NCBI GenBank assembly: GCA_003956705.1
Contig: QZCP01000190.1
Coordinates: 124,001 to 188,000, forward strand
Reading direction: 5' to 3'
Length of the DNA: 64,000 bases
Source: Brevipalpus yothersi
Lineage: Eukaryota; Arthropoda; Arachnida; Trombidiformes; Tenuipalpidae
In this document: piece by piece, positions 13,420 to 25,156 of the stretch
Layout of the letters: the number at the start of each line of letters is the position of its first letter
Numbering within the stretch: position 1 is the stretch's first letter
Notes under the pieces: model-generated
Seen by the model: only the letters and a program-made list of their open reading frames with translations
What the model was told of the DNA's origin: nothing
Database searches by the model: none
Translations under genes and position numbers: made by a program

Positions 13420-14763
13420 CTATTGGTGTTGTTGGAAAAGTCTTTCAGCATATGCAGATATGGATTTAACTTTGCCAATTTTATAATCTTTAACAATCTT
13501 TTGGAAATAAGTGGATCCCGTTGATTGAATGCTAGCCTCTGATGGTGATTTAGTAGGCATCAGTCCAGTTAAGACTTCTTTTTCTGGAATTTTCTTGTTG
13601 AGGTTTCCAAATATTGCAGTATCATTCTTAATTTCTCTTTTATCAGGTTTGAATAGCCCAAAATTGATCAAATAAATTGTTATCATCAGCATAGTGGTTA
13701 ATAGCTGTCCAATAATACTTGCATATGTCCATTGATCAATACTGGCCGCTTCATACTGGGAAGTTTCAAAAAATGAATACGCTGCCATTGCGAAAGCGTC
13801 CAGAAACCATATCACAGACCAGGACATGTCGAAATTGGCGAGTTCCGAACCTGAGAAGGGGTACAGAGATTTTCTCAGATAACTTCGACTATAAATTAAT
13901 ATAAATGACATCAGTAAACTAACAGGTACAGCAATCACACCATTGGTGGTGGACTCTGTAATATCTTCTTTGGAAAAATCACCTGGACCAATTAGTGCAA
14001 TAAGAGCCACAGTACTGGTATAAAAAAGTCCCACAATTGTGAAGTGACAAAAACTGAATAGTGCTGGGCTTAACCAAATATCGTCTTCATCAGCTTTAAT
14101 ACTTTTCAATGGTACAATTTGATCTACTTCGTTAGAATCTTGAAGAGACTCTACACGCATACCGACGATTGCTCTGAGTGCCAAGCCGTACGTTTGGGAA
14201 CGAACATCAATATCATACACAATTATGGAACTATTTGGAATCCGACAGGTATGAGAAGCCTGGATGAAGTTGAAACCCGATATTTTTTGGGCCCTAGACC
14301 AATAGAATTGTACCATTTTTACATCTGGTAAATTGGAAAATCGATCGGTATGGCTATAATTAGGTAGCCATTTGGGTGGAATAATTATTGATCCTACTTT
14401 CTTCTTTTTCTCATCTAATATGTGAAATTTTAGCTGAGTCGACTTGTGATCATAGTTATTGGTACAATTGCCCGTTCGAATACGTATGAGATAATTGCTC
14501 TGTCCAAAACAGTAGAGTGGCTTTTTTGATTCTTCATCCCATAAAGTAGGTGGTCCTTTTCGGCCGAAAAGAAAGCACCAAAAGAAGGTCCCAAGTACAA
14601 TATTTATACCCCAAAGTTGTAGAATAGATATTAATGGAAGAGGATTACTGAACGGATCGCTTGAATCTGCTGATCCCGCAGCTGGAGAAGCTGCCAAAAC
14701 TGTTTCCGCTGATGTTGAATCTGATACCGAAGCTGGTGTCGAAGTTGTGCTCATTCTGATCAA
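13420..14763 (-). CDS. Minimal polycystin-1-like protein (TM1, PLAT-like loop, further TMs)
   Basis: One intronless frame of 447 residues; the second Met, three codons in, is an equally good start. A Ser/Thr/Ala-rich N-terminus (about 1-40) is followed by a first membrane segment near 45-66 (ISILQLWGINIVLGTFFWCF). Next comes a loop of about 150 residues resembling a PLAT/LH2 domain: it opens YLIRIRTGN and closes IIVYDIDVRSQTYGL. Then WLSPALFSFCHFTIVGLFYT begins a second hydrophobic segment, with further ones near 295, 325 and 360. This order, including the W...S.FF...Y pattern of the later segments, is that of the polycystin-1 family. Members of that family have thousands of residues and a C-terminal channel-like module; both are absent here. 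The assignment rests on topology and weak motif similarity, so another PLAT membrane protein is possible. Confidence 0.6.
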   Translation of the reverse strand: MIRMSTTSTPASVSDSTSAETVLAASPAAGSADSSDPFSNPLPLISILQLWGINIVLGTFFWCFLFGRKGPPTLWDEESKKPLYCFGQSNYLIRIRTGNCTNNYDHKSTQLKFHILDEKKKKVGSIIIPPKWLPNYSHTDRFSNLPDVKMVQFYWSRAQKISGFNFIQASHTCRIPNSSIIVYDIDVRSQTYGLALRAIVGMRVESLQDSNEVDQIVPLKSIKADEDDIWLSPALFSFCHFTIVGLFYTSTVALIALIGPGDFSKEDITESTTNGVIAVPVSLLMSFILIYSRSYLRKSLYPFSGSELANFDMSWSVIWFLDAFAMAAYSFFETSQYEAASIDQWTYASIIGQLLTTMLMITIYLINFGLFKPDKREIKNDTAIFGNLNKKIPEKEVLTGLMPTKSPSEASIQSTGSTYFQKIVKDYKIGKVKSISAYAERLFQQHQ

Positions 14764-15387
14764 GAAGAGAAGTTAAATGCTAAATGATGAGCAATAATTT
14801 TCTCAGAACCAAGAGAAAGGTAAACGAAGAAAAAGTCTTGCGATAAAAATTCCATAGCACACATTTTAATTGATTTTTCTTGCCTGATTGAAGAATCCTT
14901 CGAAGTAAACAAATAGCTTAACAAATCAATACGATGAATATTTCTGATTGTTTTCATTTGTTAACTCTATTCATGAGCTGAATTCCGCCATTGATTGCTA
15001 AATTTATTCCATGAATAGTACCCAGACAAGGTTTGAAAGGAAACTTCCGGTGAACTACAGGTGTTTTAGCTTACTTGGCGATGAAAAAAGATCGCTCAGG
15101 TGAGAATTTTCGTATTCACCTCCAGGCTAGAAAAATTCTTTGCTCGACGATTGAATGGATGATTATGGCCTCAAAACTCGAAGAACTATTTCAAATTTTG
15201 TATGCATTCTTTTAGGGATGTTTCGAAAATTCTATAGCGAATAGAATTTCACAACTCTATTTGATTAAGTTGAGAACTTCTTGATAATAAGTCGTTAATG
15301 TCTGTTTCAGATCAAAAAACATTAGAAAATCGTAGAATTCCGACAAAAATCAATTAGACAAATTTTTCAGTAAAAAAATGAGATTCA
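14764..15387. other. Intergenic region downstream of agrin
   Basis: I read this on the minus strand specifically for a missing agrin LG3 exon and found none. Frames are closed and no laminin-G motif is seen. Confidence 0.6.
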
Positions 15388-18300
15388 TTAAATAAATCGT
15401 AACTCCTCAGAAGTTGCATGGTAATCCATGATATTTTCGGATACTAATGATGCTGAACAGAGTTTTTTGTCATTCAAAACACATCGACACAGATAATCAT
15501 CGAGTTGAGGAAGACAAATGGTATTATTAGGACATGGACTCTTATGTCCACATGGAAGACCTCGATATTCGTCCAAATTATGAATTTCTATTGCTCTTTT
15601 TAACAGATCATCTACTACTTCACCATTGATAACAATTCTTTGGATTGCACCACTCATACCGAGCACTGGTCCAATATGCCGACTATAATTCAAGCCCTCA
15701 GGTATTCCTCCGATATACAGTGGTTGGTCAAGATTGAGTTCGTTGAGATCTCCCTAGAAAAAAAGGAAAAAAAAGAAAAAATTAGTAACTCTCTCAAAAT
15801 TGCTTTCAGTAACCTCTTACCCAAGATTCACCGAATTGAACTGGCTCTTCATCCAACTGAAGAGTTCCTTTCTTTTGGAATCGAGTAAGCCGCAAACTGT
15901 GCCATTTATTGAGTGTTATTTTGTCTTTTGACCTTCAAATTTTCAGAAAAAAATATCAAATAGTCTAACTTTAATTAGACTGTATACATCATCAAAAACT
16001 TACATTATCGATGCGTATCCACTTTTGGAGGAATGAAAAGAGAAATTAAGTCAAATTAGAACTCGATGAGAAGGACAGAGGAAAATGCTTACATGATGCT
16101 GGGTATTGTACTTCCCAAATTGTAAGAAAATTTAATATGACGATCAACAATATTGACAGCTAGAAAATCTCCTCGATCTTTTGGCAAATTTTGGCCACTA
16201 TACAGAATTAAACCATTCTCATCTCGAGAAAGGAACCAAACTTCCAAAACGAAAGCTTGAGCTATGTTTTGTGGTGTTGGAAGAGCTAAATAAGATGAAC
16301 CTATGAATGCTGTGATCAAATTTGATGTTTCTCGAGGCACTATCCAAATGAGAGGAACAAAAAAAAGAATATTTTTCATCAGTCAAATGGAATGTATACA
16401 TAGAAATTTGAATGTATAAATATTCGATGAACTCACTTTTTGAGCAAATTTTTCCATTCTTTCCATGTGAACAGAGGCACGAAAATCCGCCAAAAGGAAG
16501 AAGAGTGCAGATTGTACCTCGAATACACGGGTTCGCTTGAATACACACTTCATCTTTGATTTCACAGTTTTGTCCTGTAAATCCTTTAGGGCATACACAT
16601 TTGAAGGTGTTGAAATTTGAATCAGATCCAGGAGCGCAAGTTCCACCATTTTCACACTTATTTTGACTACACGGTGCTTCTTGACAATCTTGAACATTGT
16701 GAATTTTGAGTATACTTTTCGATTCAGGATATGAGAAATCAGTATCTATTCCTCCAATCCCTAATCGATGTATACAGCCAACAAATCCTTGTCGAACCCC
16801 AACATTATCGTAAATTTTTAAACTTTTCGATGGAATCGATCCAATGAACAAATTTTCAGCCAAATCTAAACTTTTCAATTCTCCTTCACTAAATCCGGAC
16901 ACATCTGGTTGACCATCTACCGTTAGAATTCCTTCCTTAAGGTAGCGTTTAGCAACTATTTTAATTATTTGTCCGAGAAGAATTTTCTTACTCGATATCA
17001 GCTTAACTTTACCAGATCCTAAATCATAACGAAACTCCACAAAACCTGGAGCCAAGAAAAACATTCGAAATTTATTAACTGCTTAGAATAAAGATTCTTT
17101 GTGATCATGGTGCTTTAATTTACCTTTTTTCAATGATATTGAAACAAAATCACCATCACCGGTTGCAGTTTGACCATTATACAGGATAACTCCTGAGTCT
17201 GAGTGGGCAACAAGTTCCAATTCAATTGATAATTTTGTGTGGGCTTGCAGTCTGGGTATTTCGATGTATGAATTACCCATGAATGCTGGTACTTTGATCA
17301 CTCTTTGAGAAATAATTGGTGGTGCAGTTGTGGTTCTAACACTTGTAGGATCAGAATAGCTTAGTGTCAGCTCGATGGCTGGTGTTTCTCGGGAACTTTG
17401 CTGTGATGTTTTGTACATTGTTGATCGTCTAACGGGACCTTGAGTAACGGCATTTTCATCGAATTTTGCCGATGGGGGCCGGCTTGCAGATATTCTACAT
17501 TGGCCCCGATGAACCATGGACAGTTTTCGCTGCATTCTACAAGCGAAAAATTTCATCTGACATTCCGATAGATATGTATTCCCATCTGAAGCGCAAATCA
17601 CTTCTGATGTTGACACAAGAGTGCTGGCATTGAGATCCATCATGGAACACCTCATATTGCATACACATTGTATTCCTTTTTCAGGGTTGTCTACACAAGT
17701 GGCACCATAGCGGCATTTCATATCGCTACATGAGCCAGAATAGTAACGAGTAAGAGAAACTGATGAAAAAAAAAATCGTATAAATTAGAACAAAGTACTT
17801 TTTCAATTCGAAAAACTTTCTACCAACCGTGAATACATCCTTGAGAATCGAGTACTGTATCGTCTGGACACACATTACACTTCATTCCTTGTAAACCATG
17901 TTTGCACACACATCGGCCAGTCATTTGTTCCTATTGAAATTTCGTGAAAATTCATGATATAAACTTTTCAAGAAGTAATAAATCGAGAAAACTTACACAA
18001 TCATCTCTCACTGAGCCATTCATATTACATGAGCAAGCTATTTTGTGATAAAATTTACAGAAAGATCGAAATTTTAGTGGTATTTCTGAAAAAAATATCT
18101 TCTCTACTTACGAATACAGCCACTATTCCCTTCCGAAATTTTACTTAGTCCCCAAAATCCGTGCTCACATCGATCGCATTGCAATCCTCCTGAAACAAAA
18201 TAATTAGAATTTGTAACTTTTCAAATTTATACCATCACTGGAATGAATGTTCGAATTTTCTTACCGACTCCAACTTTACAATGGCATTGTCTACTGACAG

Positions 18301-21300
18301 GATCACAAGTTGCCGAATATGATCCAATCTTATTACAATTGCAAACACTTGGACATCCTGCGTGTTCAGGTCCTTGAGCCACAGTCACACCGTCTGGACA
18401 GCAACCGAATTGTGATTCTGAGCAACTTCGAATTATTTTCTCTTCTCGACAGCATTTGGCAAAATGTGAGCTCCGATGACAATAACTTTTTCGTGGACAT
18501 TGTTTGGCATTCAGCTCATCACCACACGAATAATCTCGACCAGTGGCTGGATCGATCAGAGGTGATTCACCGTTACACGGCAGTAGTTTACTATCTTCAC
18601 ACAATTGATTTATGGCTGGTTGTATTTCTTGCTGTCTTCGGCAGGCTTCCTCTTGCAATTTGCATTCATTTTCATATAATCTGCCATCACTACCACACAC
18701 AGCCTCATCAGCCGAGCCACCCGATGGACAATGGTATGAGCAAATACAATGAGGAATATTTTCCACATCATAATCACAGACTCCACCGAATCGGCAAGTG
18801 TTTGGATCACATTTCTTTATATACCCAATACCAGAGCCAATCACTGATTGAAAAATAGTTTGCTTCAGTTTGTTTCGTTGGAGAGGTGAATAGAAAAGAA
18901 TATGCAAAATAAACTCACCCGTTTCGGGTGCTTTTTTTCCTGGACATTCACCATAGAAAACAATTTCAAGCTCAATATTACTTTGACATGAGTTCACCCG
19001 CATTTGACATTCGTTGACATAGGTATTTCCATCAGAGGCGCATATTGGCTCATAGGTCATGGGACATTCTGTTGGACATACACATTTACCCAGCTCACAT
19101 CGAGCACCATACTTGCAATGAACATTGAAACAGGCATCACATGGACCTCTTGAATCTATTGTGATGTCCTCTTTTTTGAGACATGATGCCAATCTAAGCT
19201 CGCATTCATTTGGATACGTGAGCTTGTCCGAACCACACACAGGTGATTTAATCTACGGATAAAATAGGAGGAGAAAAATTTTGTAAGTTCTGGTCTATCA
19301 AAAATTTTCTTTCTTACATTAGGACAACTGCTTGGACATGTACATTGTCCAACTCCATCACTTGGGTCAACTCGACAAACAGAATTGTGCTTGCATTCAA
19401 CACCTTGACATCCATCTGGAACAATCGTATTATTGAAGAAAATCTCTAGAATTTGAAAGATTGTGTTAAAAAACAATCAAAACTCACCACACTGTCCTTC
19501 TGATACAACTTTGATCACTTTCTGTTGTTCGCAAGATTCTCGCCTCAATTTGCATTCGTTGTGATGAGAAATATTGTCAGATCCACAAACTGGCTTGTAT
19601 TCCTCTGTACAGGATTGACATTCACATGAAGGCTGAGAGTCTGGAGGTCTAACAACACAGACAGCTCCAAATTCACAATTAAAACCATTACATGCCCCAT
19701 CTTCTCCACACAATCCACGATACATCATGGTGATATTTTTGTGCTCCACACATGCTTGATATCTGAGATCACATTCCGAATCGTAAGTTTTACCATCAGA
19801 ACCACAGACAGGCTTCATTATTTGAGGACATTCTGATGGACATACACAACTTGCGATTCCATATCGATCTATCTCACATTCCTGATTGATGGAACATTTG
19901 AGGCTATCGCAAGGATTGGACCCTGGAAAAATTACAATCAAAATTGAAATCATTCGATAAACTATGAATAGCCTACAAACCTCTGCCTTGTCCGCATTCA
20001 CCGTTATAAAGAATTCTGAGACTTTTTCGTGCTTTACAGCCTTCAACTCGAAGAATACATTCGTTGGTGTACGTTTTACCGTCGGAACCACACACTGGTT
20101 TGAAATCTTGGGGACACAAGGCATTGCATCGACAGATGGGATTTCGATTCTCATCAAGTTGACAAACTTGAGATGAAGGACACTGAACCCCATCACATGG
20201 ATCTTTATGGATAGGAAGAGTTTAAAATTTTTATTAGAAATTAACAGTAAATGATCAAATGATAAAATAGTACTCACCACACTTGCCATGGAATTTTATG
20301 TTAATTTCTTTGTTAAGCTCACAACTTCGTTTCCTCACTTCACATTCATTTGGATAATCTCTTCCGTCACTTCCACACACCGGTCGAGAGCCAACAGAAT
20401 CACCATAATTGTAACACTTTTTTGGACAAACACATTCCGCTTTTCGACCATCTTTACTGCGCTTGCATGATGATCCAAATGTACAAGATAATTTATTGCA
20501 TGGATCATCTTCCGGATTCGCTAATTGAAAGCAAGCTGAGAGAAAAACAATAGAATTAATCCCACTGTGATTTCGAATATTGCTTGAGAGCGAATTATCA
20601 GTTTACTTTTCTGATTGTCGAGAGTGTTTTGTTCACATTCTCCTTTGATTATTTTCCGGACAAATTAATGAGCATATTCTGTTTTCCTCTATTTCCGATT
20701 GTGATCAAAAACTTTTTTCTCTCTTTTCTCTCAGCAATCTGAGGGGCAATTTAAGTGTCAATGACAAATCTCTGACTAGGCTTGGAAAACCTTTGTTCTT
20801 TTTCTAGAAGAATCATGATTAATCGACAAAAGCTAACACAAAATCATAAATGATCTTATAGTCACATCACTAATCCAATCTATCAAATTAATGGTTACAT
20901 GCGTAAGAGAAGTTGATCAAGTGATTTGATTGATTCCAGTGGAACTTTTGCAACAGATTGGTACATTTCGGAGAAAAATATCAGTTTTAGCATTAACTGT
21001 CATAATATTTAGAAAAGCAATCTGATTTCATTCCCAGAATGAACTTCCAATTCATTTGTCTGCTATTGGTTCAACATTTTCTCTTCGCATTTGCAAATGG
21101 TAAGTGACCACTAAGTTAATTTGTCTCCATCGATGAACTTCTTTTTCTTCCAGTCAGAAATCATAATCACAATCACAATCACAACCATAATCACAACAGA
21201 AATGGGATGAGAAGAACGTCTACTCCAAACTATGCTCCACGAAATTATGCAAGTGGTGGTGGTGCAAGAAGTACTGATTATCGACAAAGATCCCAGCAAG

Positions 21301-22304
21301 ACAAGCCCAGTTATCTTCTTCCACCGACATCAATTTCTCTACCATTCTTTTCGATGAGCATGGGAGGTGCAACACCTCTTCCACCACCTCCAATTTTGGC
21401 ATTTGACAGGACATCTTCTTCTGGTACCTCGGCAAGTTCTTCCTCTGGTTCTCCTTCCGCCTCCTTATCTCTACCAGGAGTTTCAGTACAAGTTGGCCAA
21501 TCTAGTCAGCCTAGTCAATCTAATCAACAGCAATCAGATGGAAACTCTGCCAGGTCTCCAGCAGAATACTTTTTAAGTGCGTAATTTTTAGAAATTGTTC
21601 ATTTTTGAATTTGATTGTCTACTAAGAGCTTATAGAATTTATTTTCTTTGTTCTCAGAACCTCTCAGGAAATTAAATCGAGTGGTGGCAAAGGCTGGTGA
21701 AAAGGTAATCACTCCGATTGTGGCTACTAATCAATTTACTGGTAAAATAATTGAGAAAGTTGTACCAGCAATCGATGCTGCTCGATCCACCAATACTGTG
21801 TCAGCATCTGATCTAAGACCGTGAAGAATAGGAGCTCTCTCTGTTATCCTTGTAATTTCTTAACGGAAGTTACCACTAATTAACATAAAGGTTATTTTTG
21901 AATCTTGATTTTGAATGGTTTACTAGCAAAATTTTTTCGAGGAAATACGATGGGTTTGATTTCGTGATCGAGAAAATGTCGAATAGATTTTCTTTAGAAG
22001 GATTCTGATAGAAAAAGAATTTTACTTACTTTTTGGTAGTGAATCTTGGCGCAAGCAATCACATTGAGTCGATGATTCGATTTTCAAATTATCATCGATG
22101 AAGGAAGAAACTACTGGAATGTCTGATTGAGTCTGAAAAATTTTTGGGAAGAAAAAATCCAGAATTTTATCATTACAATTGATTTTCAATAGAACCTCCA
22201 CCTATTAGATTTAGAATCTAAAAATGAATGCTTACCGAAACATAGTAAAATGGATTGATGATAATAATAATCAAGATGGAATGCAGATGCAAAAATTTCA
22301 GCAT
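15388..22304 (-). CDS. AGRN-like: Agrin-like proteoglycan core, lacking SEA and LG3
   Basis: Exons: 22304-22236, 22132-22030, 20535-20278, 20202-19981, 19922-19488, 19415-19318, 19252-18919, 18843-18265, 18189-18112, 18037-17997, 17930-17828, 17759-17124, 17045-16437, 16339-16093, 15932-15821, 15753-15388. The total is 4290 nt, 1429 residues. A signal peptide (MLKFLHLHSILIIIIINPFY) precedes seven follistatin/Kazal modules (CGSDGRDYPNEC, CGSDGKTYTNEC and so on). A Cys-rich stretch with CPRKSYCH and FGCCPDG follows, then laminin-EGF (CDPVSRQCHCKVGVGGLQC; SVRDDCEQMTGRC), an eighth Kazal, LG1, two EGFs, LG2 and a last EGF. This matches agrin, which organises postsynaptic and basement-membrane matrix. 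NtA, SEA, the EGF before LG1, and LG3 are absent. Intron 2 hosts a nested opposite-strand gene. Confidence 0.9.
16004..16021 (-). other. Candidate 18-nt microexon in agrin LG2
   Basis: On the minus strand the bases tggatacgcatcgataat are preceded by a pyrimidine-rich acceptor (ending cctccaaaag) and followed by a consensus donor gtaagt. The flanking exons join in phase 2 with or without it. Inclusion inserts six codons (about IGYASI) into LG2 and keeps the frame; exclusion gives an ungapped match to vertebrate LG2. Inclusion is a prediction. Confidence 0.5.
21039..21824 (+). CDS. Secreted His/Asn-repeat, Pro/Ser-rich protein nested in agrin intron 2
   Basis: Three exons (21039-21099, 21154-21576, 21658-21824) splice to 216 residues. 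Residues 1-19 form a clean signal peptide (MNFQFICLLLVQHFLFAFA). The mature N-terminus has a run of alternating Asn-His dipeptides (NHNHNHNHNHNHNR), a plausible divalent-metal ligand. The middle is low-complexity and rich in Ser, Pro, Gly and Gln (PLPPPPILAF; SQPSQSNQQQS). The last 55 residues are more ordered (RKLNRVVAKAGEKVITPIVA). There are no cysteines in the mature part that would suggest a disulfide fold. It lies on the opposite strand wholly inside an agrin intron. I recognise no family; a cuticular or salivary secreted protein is a guess only. Confidence 0.72.
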
Positions 22305-22909
22305 ATCGGTGCACTTTGGTCACTCAGTCTTGGGATTCATCGATAGAGGCTCATCATTTCACAATTTTTTCTATGACCGGTTAATTTTTGAACATAAAAA
22401 TATACTAATAAATGATGGAAAAATTCAGTTATTAGAAGTACATAATACTCAAAATAATTCTCGAATCGCATGCTCCATAGTTCTGATCTAGAACTTCGAA
22501 CTTAACTACAGCCATTTGATGGACTGTGTGTGTCAAGTCTATCAGAATTTTGGCAACTATCAGCGCTTATCAATTTGAATATTCATTGAAGCCTCATCCC
22601 TTGGAATTTTAGCAATCATCTTGGAAAAATTAATTTTCGAGAAAAAATATTCCAATTTTCTTAATTCTTTTCAATCTGAATTAATCGTCAAGCTCATATC
22701 ATCACACACATAGCAGCACAGTCTATGAGCCTTTATCCATGCAAGTGTGCAGCTCTCTATGAATTGATGATTAAATAAGATCAGATGTTGATGTTTATAA
22801 TCACATCAAATTGATTGGAAGGAGAAGTGTGGTCATCATCATCTTGCTTGATTACCGGTGTATATTTATTGTGAGTGTTTGTTAATTATTTTGGATCATT
22901 GTAGGAATC
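22305..22909. promoter_or_regulatory. Divergent intergenic region, agrin / V-ATPase F
   Basis: About 600 bases separate the agrin start codon (-) from the V-ATPase F start codon (+). Both promoters should lie here. No specific motif can be assigned by eye. Confidence 0.45.
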
Positions 22910-23432
22910 ATGGCCATGTCAGAGTTTGATAAGAAAAAGCTGATAGCTGTTATTGGTGATGAGGTAAGTCTTGCAATTTGACTATTGTTTATGTGAGACT
23001 ATTTTTCATAATGGTTGAGATTGAACATCATTGATGGGTGTATATTTTCTTCTCTTTTGGACATTGTAATGGTCAATCTGTTTCACTCTTCTATTTTTTG
23101 TATCCTTTATCCAGGACACTTGTGTTGGCTTTCTTTTGGGTGGAATTGGTGAGGTTAAACGGGACAAAAATCCTCCTCTCAATTTTAAAGTGTTTGGACG
23201 AGATAGTATCACTTCCGAAATTGAGGAATGCTTTCGAGCCCTTGTCAAACGAAATGACATAGCCATCATATTGATTAATCAAAATCTTGCTGAGAGAATA
23301 AGACATTTAATTGATAATCATCATGAGCCAATTCCAGCTGTTTTAGAGATTCCATCTAAGGATAATCCTTATGACCCGAGCAAAGATTCGATCATGAAGC
23401 GTGCTAAGGGTGTTATTGGTGGTGATTATTAA
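22910..23432 (+). CDS. Vha14 / ATP6V1F: V-type proton ATPase subunit F
   Basis: Two exons (22910-22963, 23115-23432) give 123 residues, the usual size for this 14-kDa subunit. The sequence begins MAMSEFDKKKLIAVIGDEDT, continues with VGFLLGGIGEV and ends VIGGDY. The glycine-rich GFLLGGIGE stretch and the LINQ.LAE..R segment are hallmarks of subunit F. Subunit F belongs to the central rotor stalk (with D) of the V1 sector. It links ATP hydrolysis by A/B subunits to proton pumping into endosomes, lysosomes and across apical membranes. The start is fixed by the short first exon, which carries the conserved IAVIGDE strand. Nothing is missing. Confidence 0.97.
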
Positions 23433-25156
23433 TGCTTAGTTTTTACGTATTTGGTCACCACAAATCTTGTGATTATAAATGTTCAAGAAGTGTTTACAAG
23501 AAAAACGAAAGGGAAGGCAAAGACAAAAAAATTAAGTAATTGTGAGATGCATTCCCACCGAGCAGCATTCCTTGAAGTAACCTGAATGTTGGTTCAATTG
23601 GCAGGAATATTGCTCTGCTGATGTTATTGTAATCAAGTGTTAAGATTGCGTGAGCTAGTCAAAACGGCCAATGGTACCATATACTTTCACCCATGGCTGC
23701 TATTTGTTTGTTATTTTAATCAAGTGGGTTTTTGGGATTTTTTTCCCTTCTCAATGTATCAAGTTTTCTGATTAATAATCTTGCTCATACATATACAGCT
23801 TTACATTTATACTTATCACATGATCAAAATTCTTCTCTTATCTATGTTTTTTTCATCTGCTTTCTTCTACATTTAAGATTGTTCACTGGAGTATCGGTAT
23901 TGTTCGAGTGCGAAAGAAATTCCAAGCAAGAGTTAGAACACAATTCTGATCTATTCGAGGAAAATGGTCTTTCATGTTTCCTTGCATGCATATGAAAGCA
24001 TTCCATTTCAACAACTTCATCACAAGCCAAGTATTCAAGCGTGAATGATGAGAAAAAAAATCTACATGTTATTAATTTATCCTTTTGTAGTTTCCCTTTG
24101 TGAATTAGTTCACAAGAATGTGTCGATATTTTTCTCAAACGAATTGGAAGAGAAATCATGTTTTCTTTCTCTCTCTCTCTTCTTCCAATCAAGAGAAATT
24201 GCAATTTTCTTGTCCCTCCATCAAAATCAGAAGGTGGTCCTTTTTTCTCTCTCTCCCTCCTCTTTCTTCTCCCGCTTCTTCAGGCAAAAAAGAGTCTTGT
24301 TTATCAAGCCAGTCTTTCGGCAAGACTCTTACCTTAGTGAGAGTCTTATACTTGATTGGTGAAGGTAACCGAATGAGGAAAAATTTACTCTCTCTCTCTC
24401 TCTCTTTCCACTAATGGACCTTGCTCCATCAACATCGTGAATATTATCAATTGACTAGGAATACTGCTTCATCTGAGAAAAGGGACTCTCACTGACGTAC
24501 GGGATTCTTGTGTACTTACTTACTTCTTCACCATTGGCCTATCTTACTAGGAGCTACAGATCTAGAACTCTCCTCCTGGACTTTTTCGTCCACTAAACTA
24601 ACTTGTGAGTGACGTTTAATACTGGTTTTCTTTCGGTCTAAACTTTCTTCCTCTCTCATCTCTCTTTTTCTCTCTGGTGAGTGTCTCATCATTTATCGCC
24701 ACTTGTTCTCTCATCATTCTCCAGATTATTGACCATGGTTTGTGTCGGTGTACAAAATTTAGGAACTACTACTACTACTACTTGTGAGCCAAGTAAGGAA
24801 TAGTGTTCGGTTTTGTTCGGCTGGAAATTGTGTTCATTTTCTGAGTGTTTTGTGAGTGTGTGTAAGTTATACCAAGTGATACCGCCGTAAACTTGAACTT
24901 GTTATTTAAAAAGTTCTTAATTAGTAATCTGGTCAGCTGTTCGTAACTCCAGTCATACAAGATCCGAAAATAACTTTCACCAAGTGACCCACCAAGAAGG
25001 GATGGAATCTTGATTTTAATCTCAACATTTTCACATCTCCATCCATCATATACATACACTTACTCTCGCTCTCTCCATCTCACCTCATTATTTTCTGAAC
25101 GTCCTAGTGACCTAAAGTGTTTATAGCACTGTTTTTTTTCAAATACACACCAAAAA
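23433..25156. other. Intergenic and probable UTR, low-complexity T/C-rich
   Basis: About 1.7 kb between V-ATPase F and the M13-like gene. It contains CT-rich patches near 24165-24190 and 24390-24410 and a short (act)n run near 24765. No coding sequence is supported. Confidence 0.55.

Noticed and set aside
18310..18858. 182-residue plus-strand frame opposite agrin
   Set aside because: Shadow of the agrin Kazal/laminin-EGF exon; the minus-strand reading has conserved cysteine spacing.
23006..23306. Minus-strand frames opposite V-ATPase F
   Set aside because: They are shadows of the conserved plus-strand exon.
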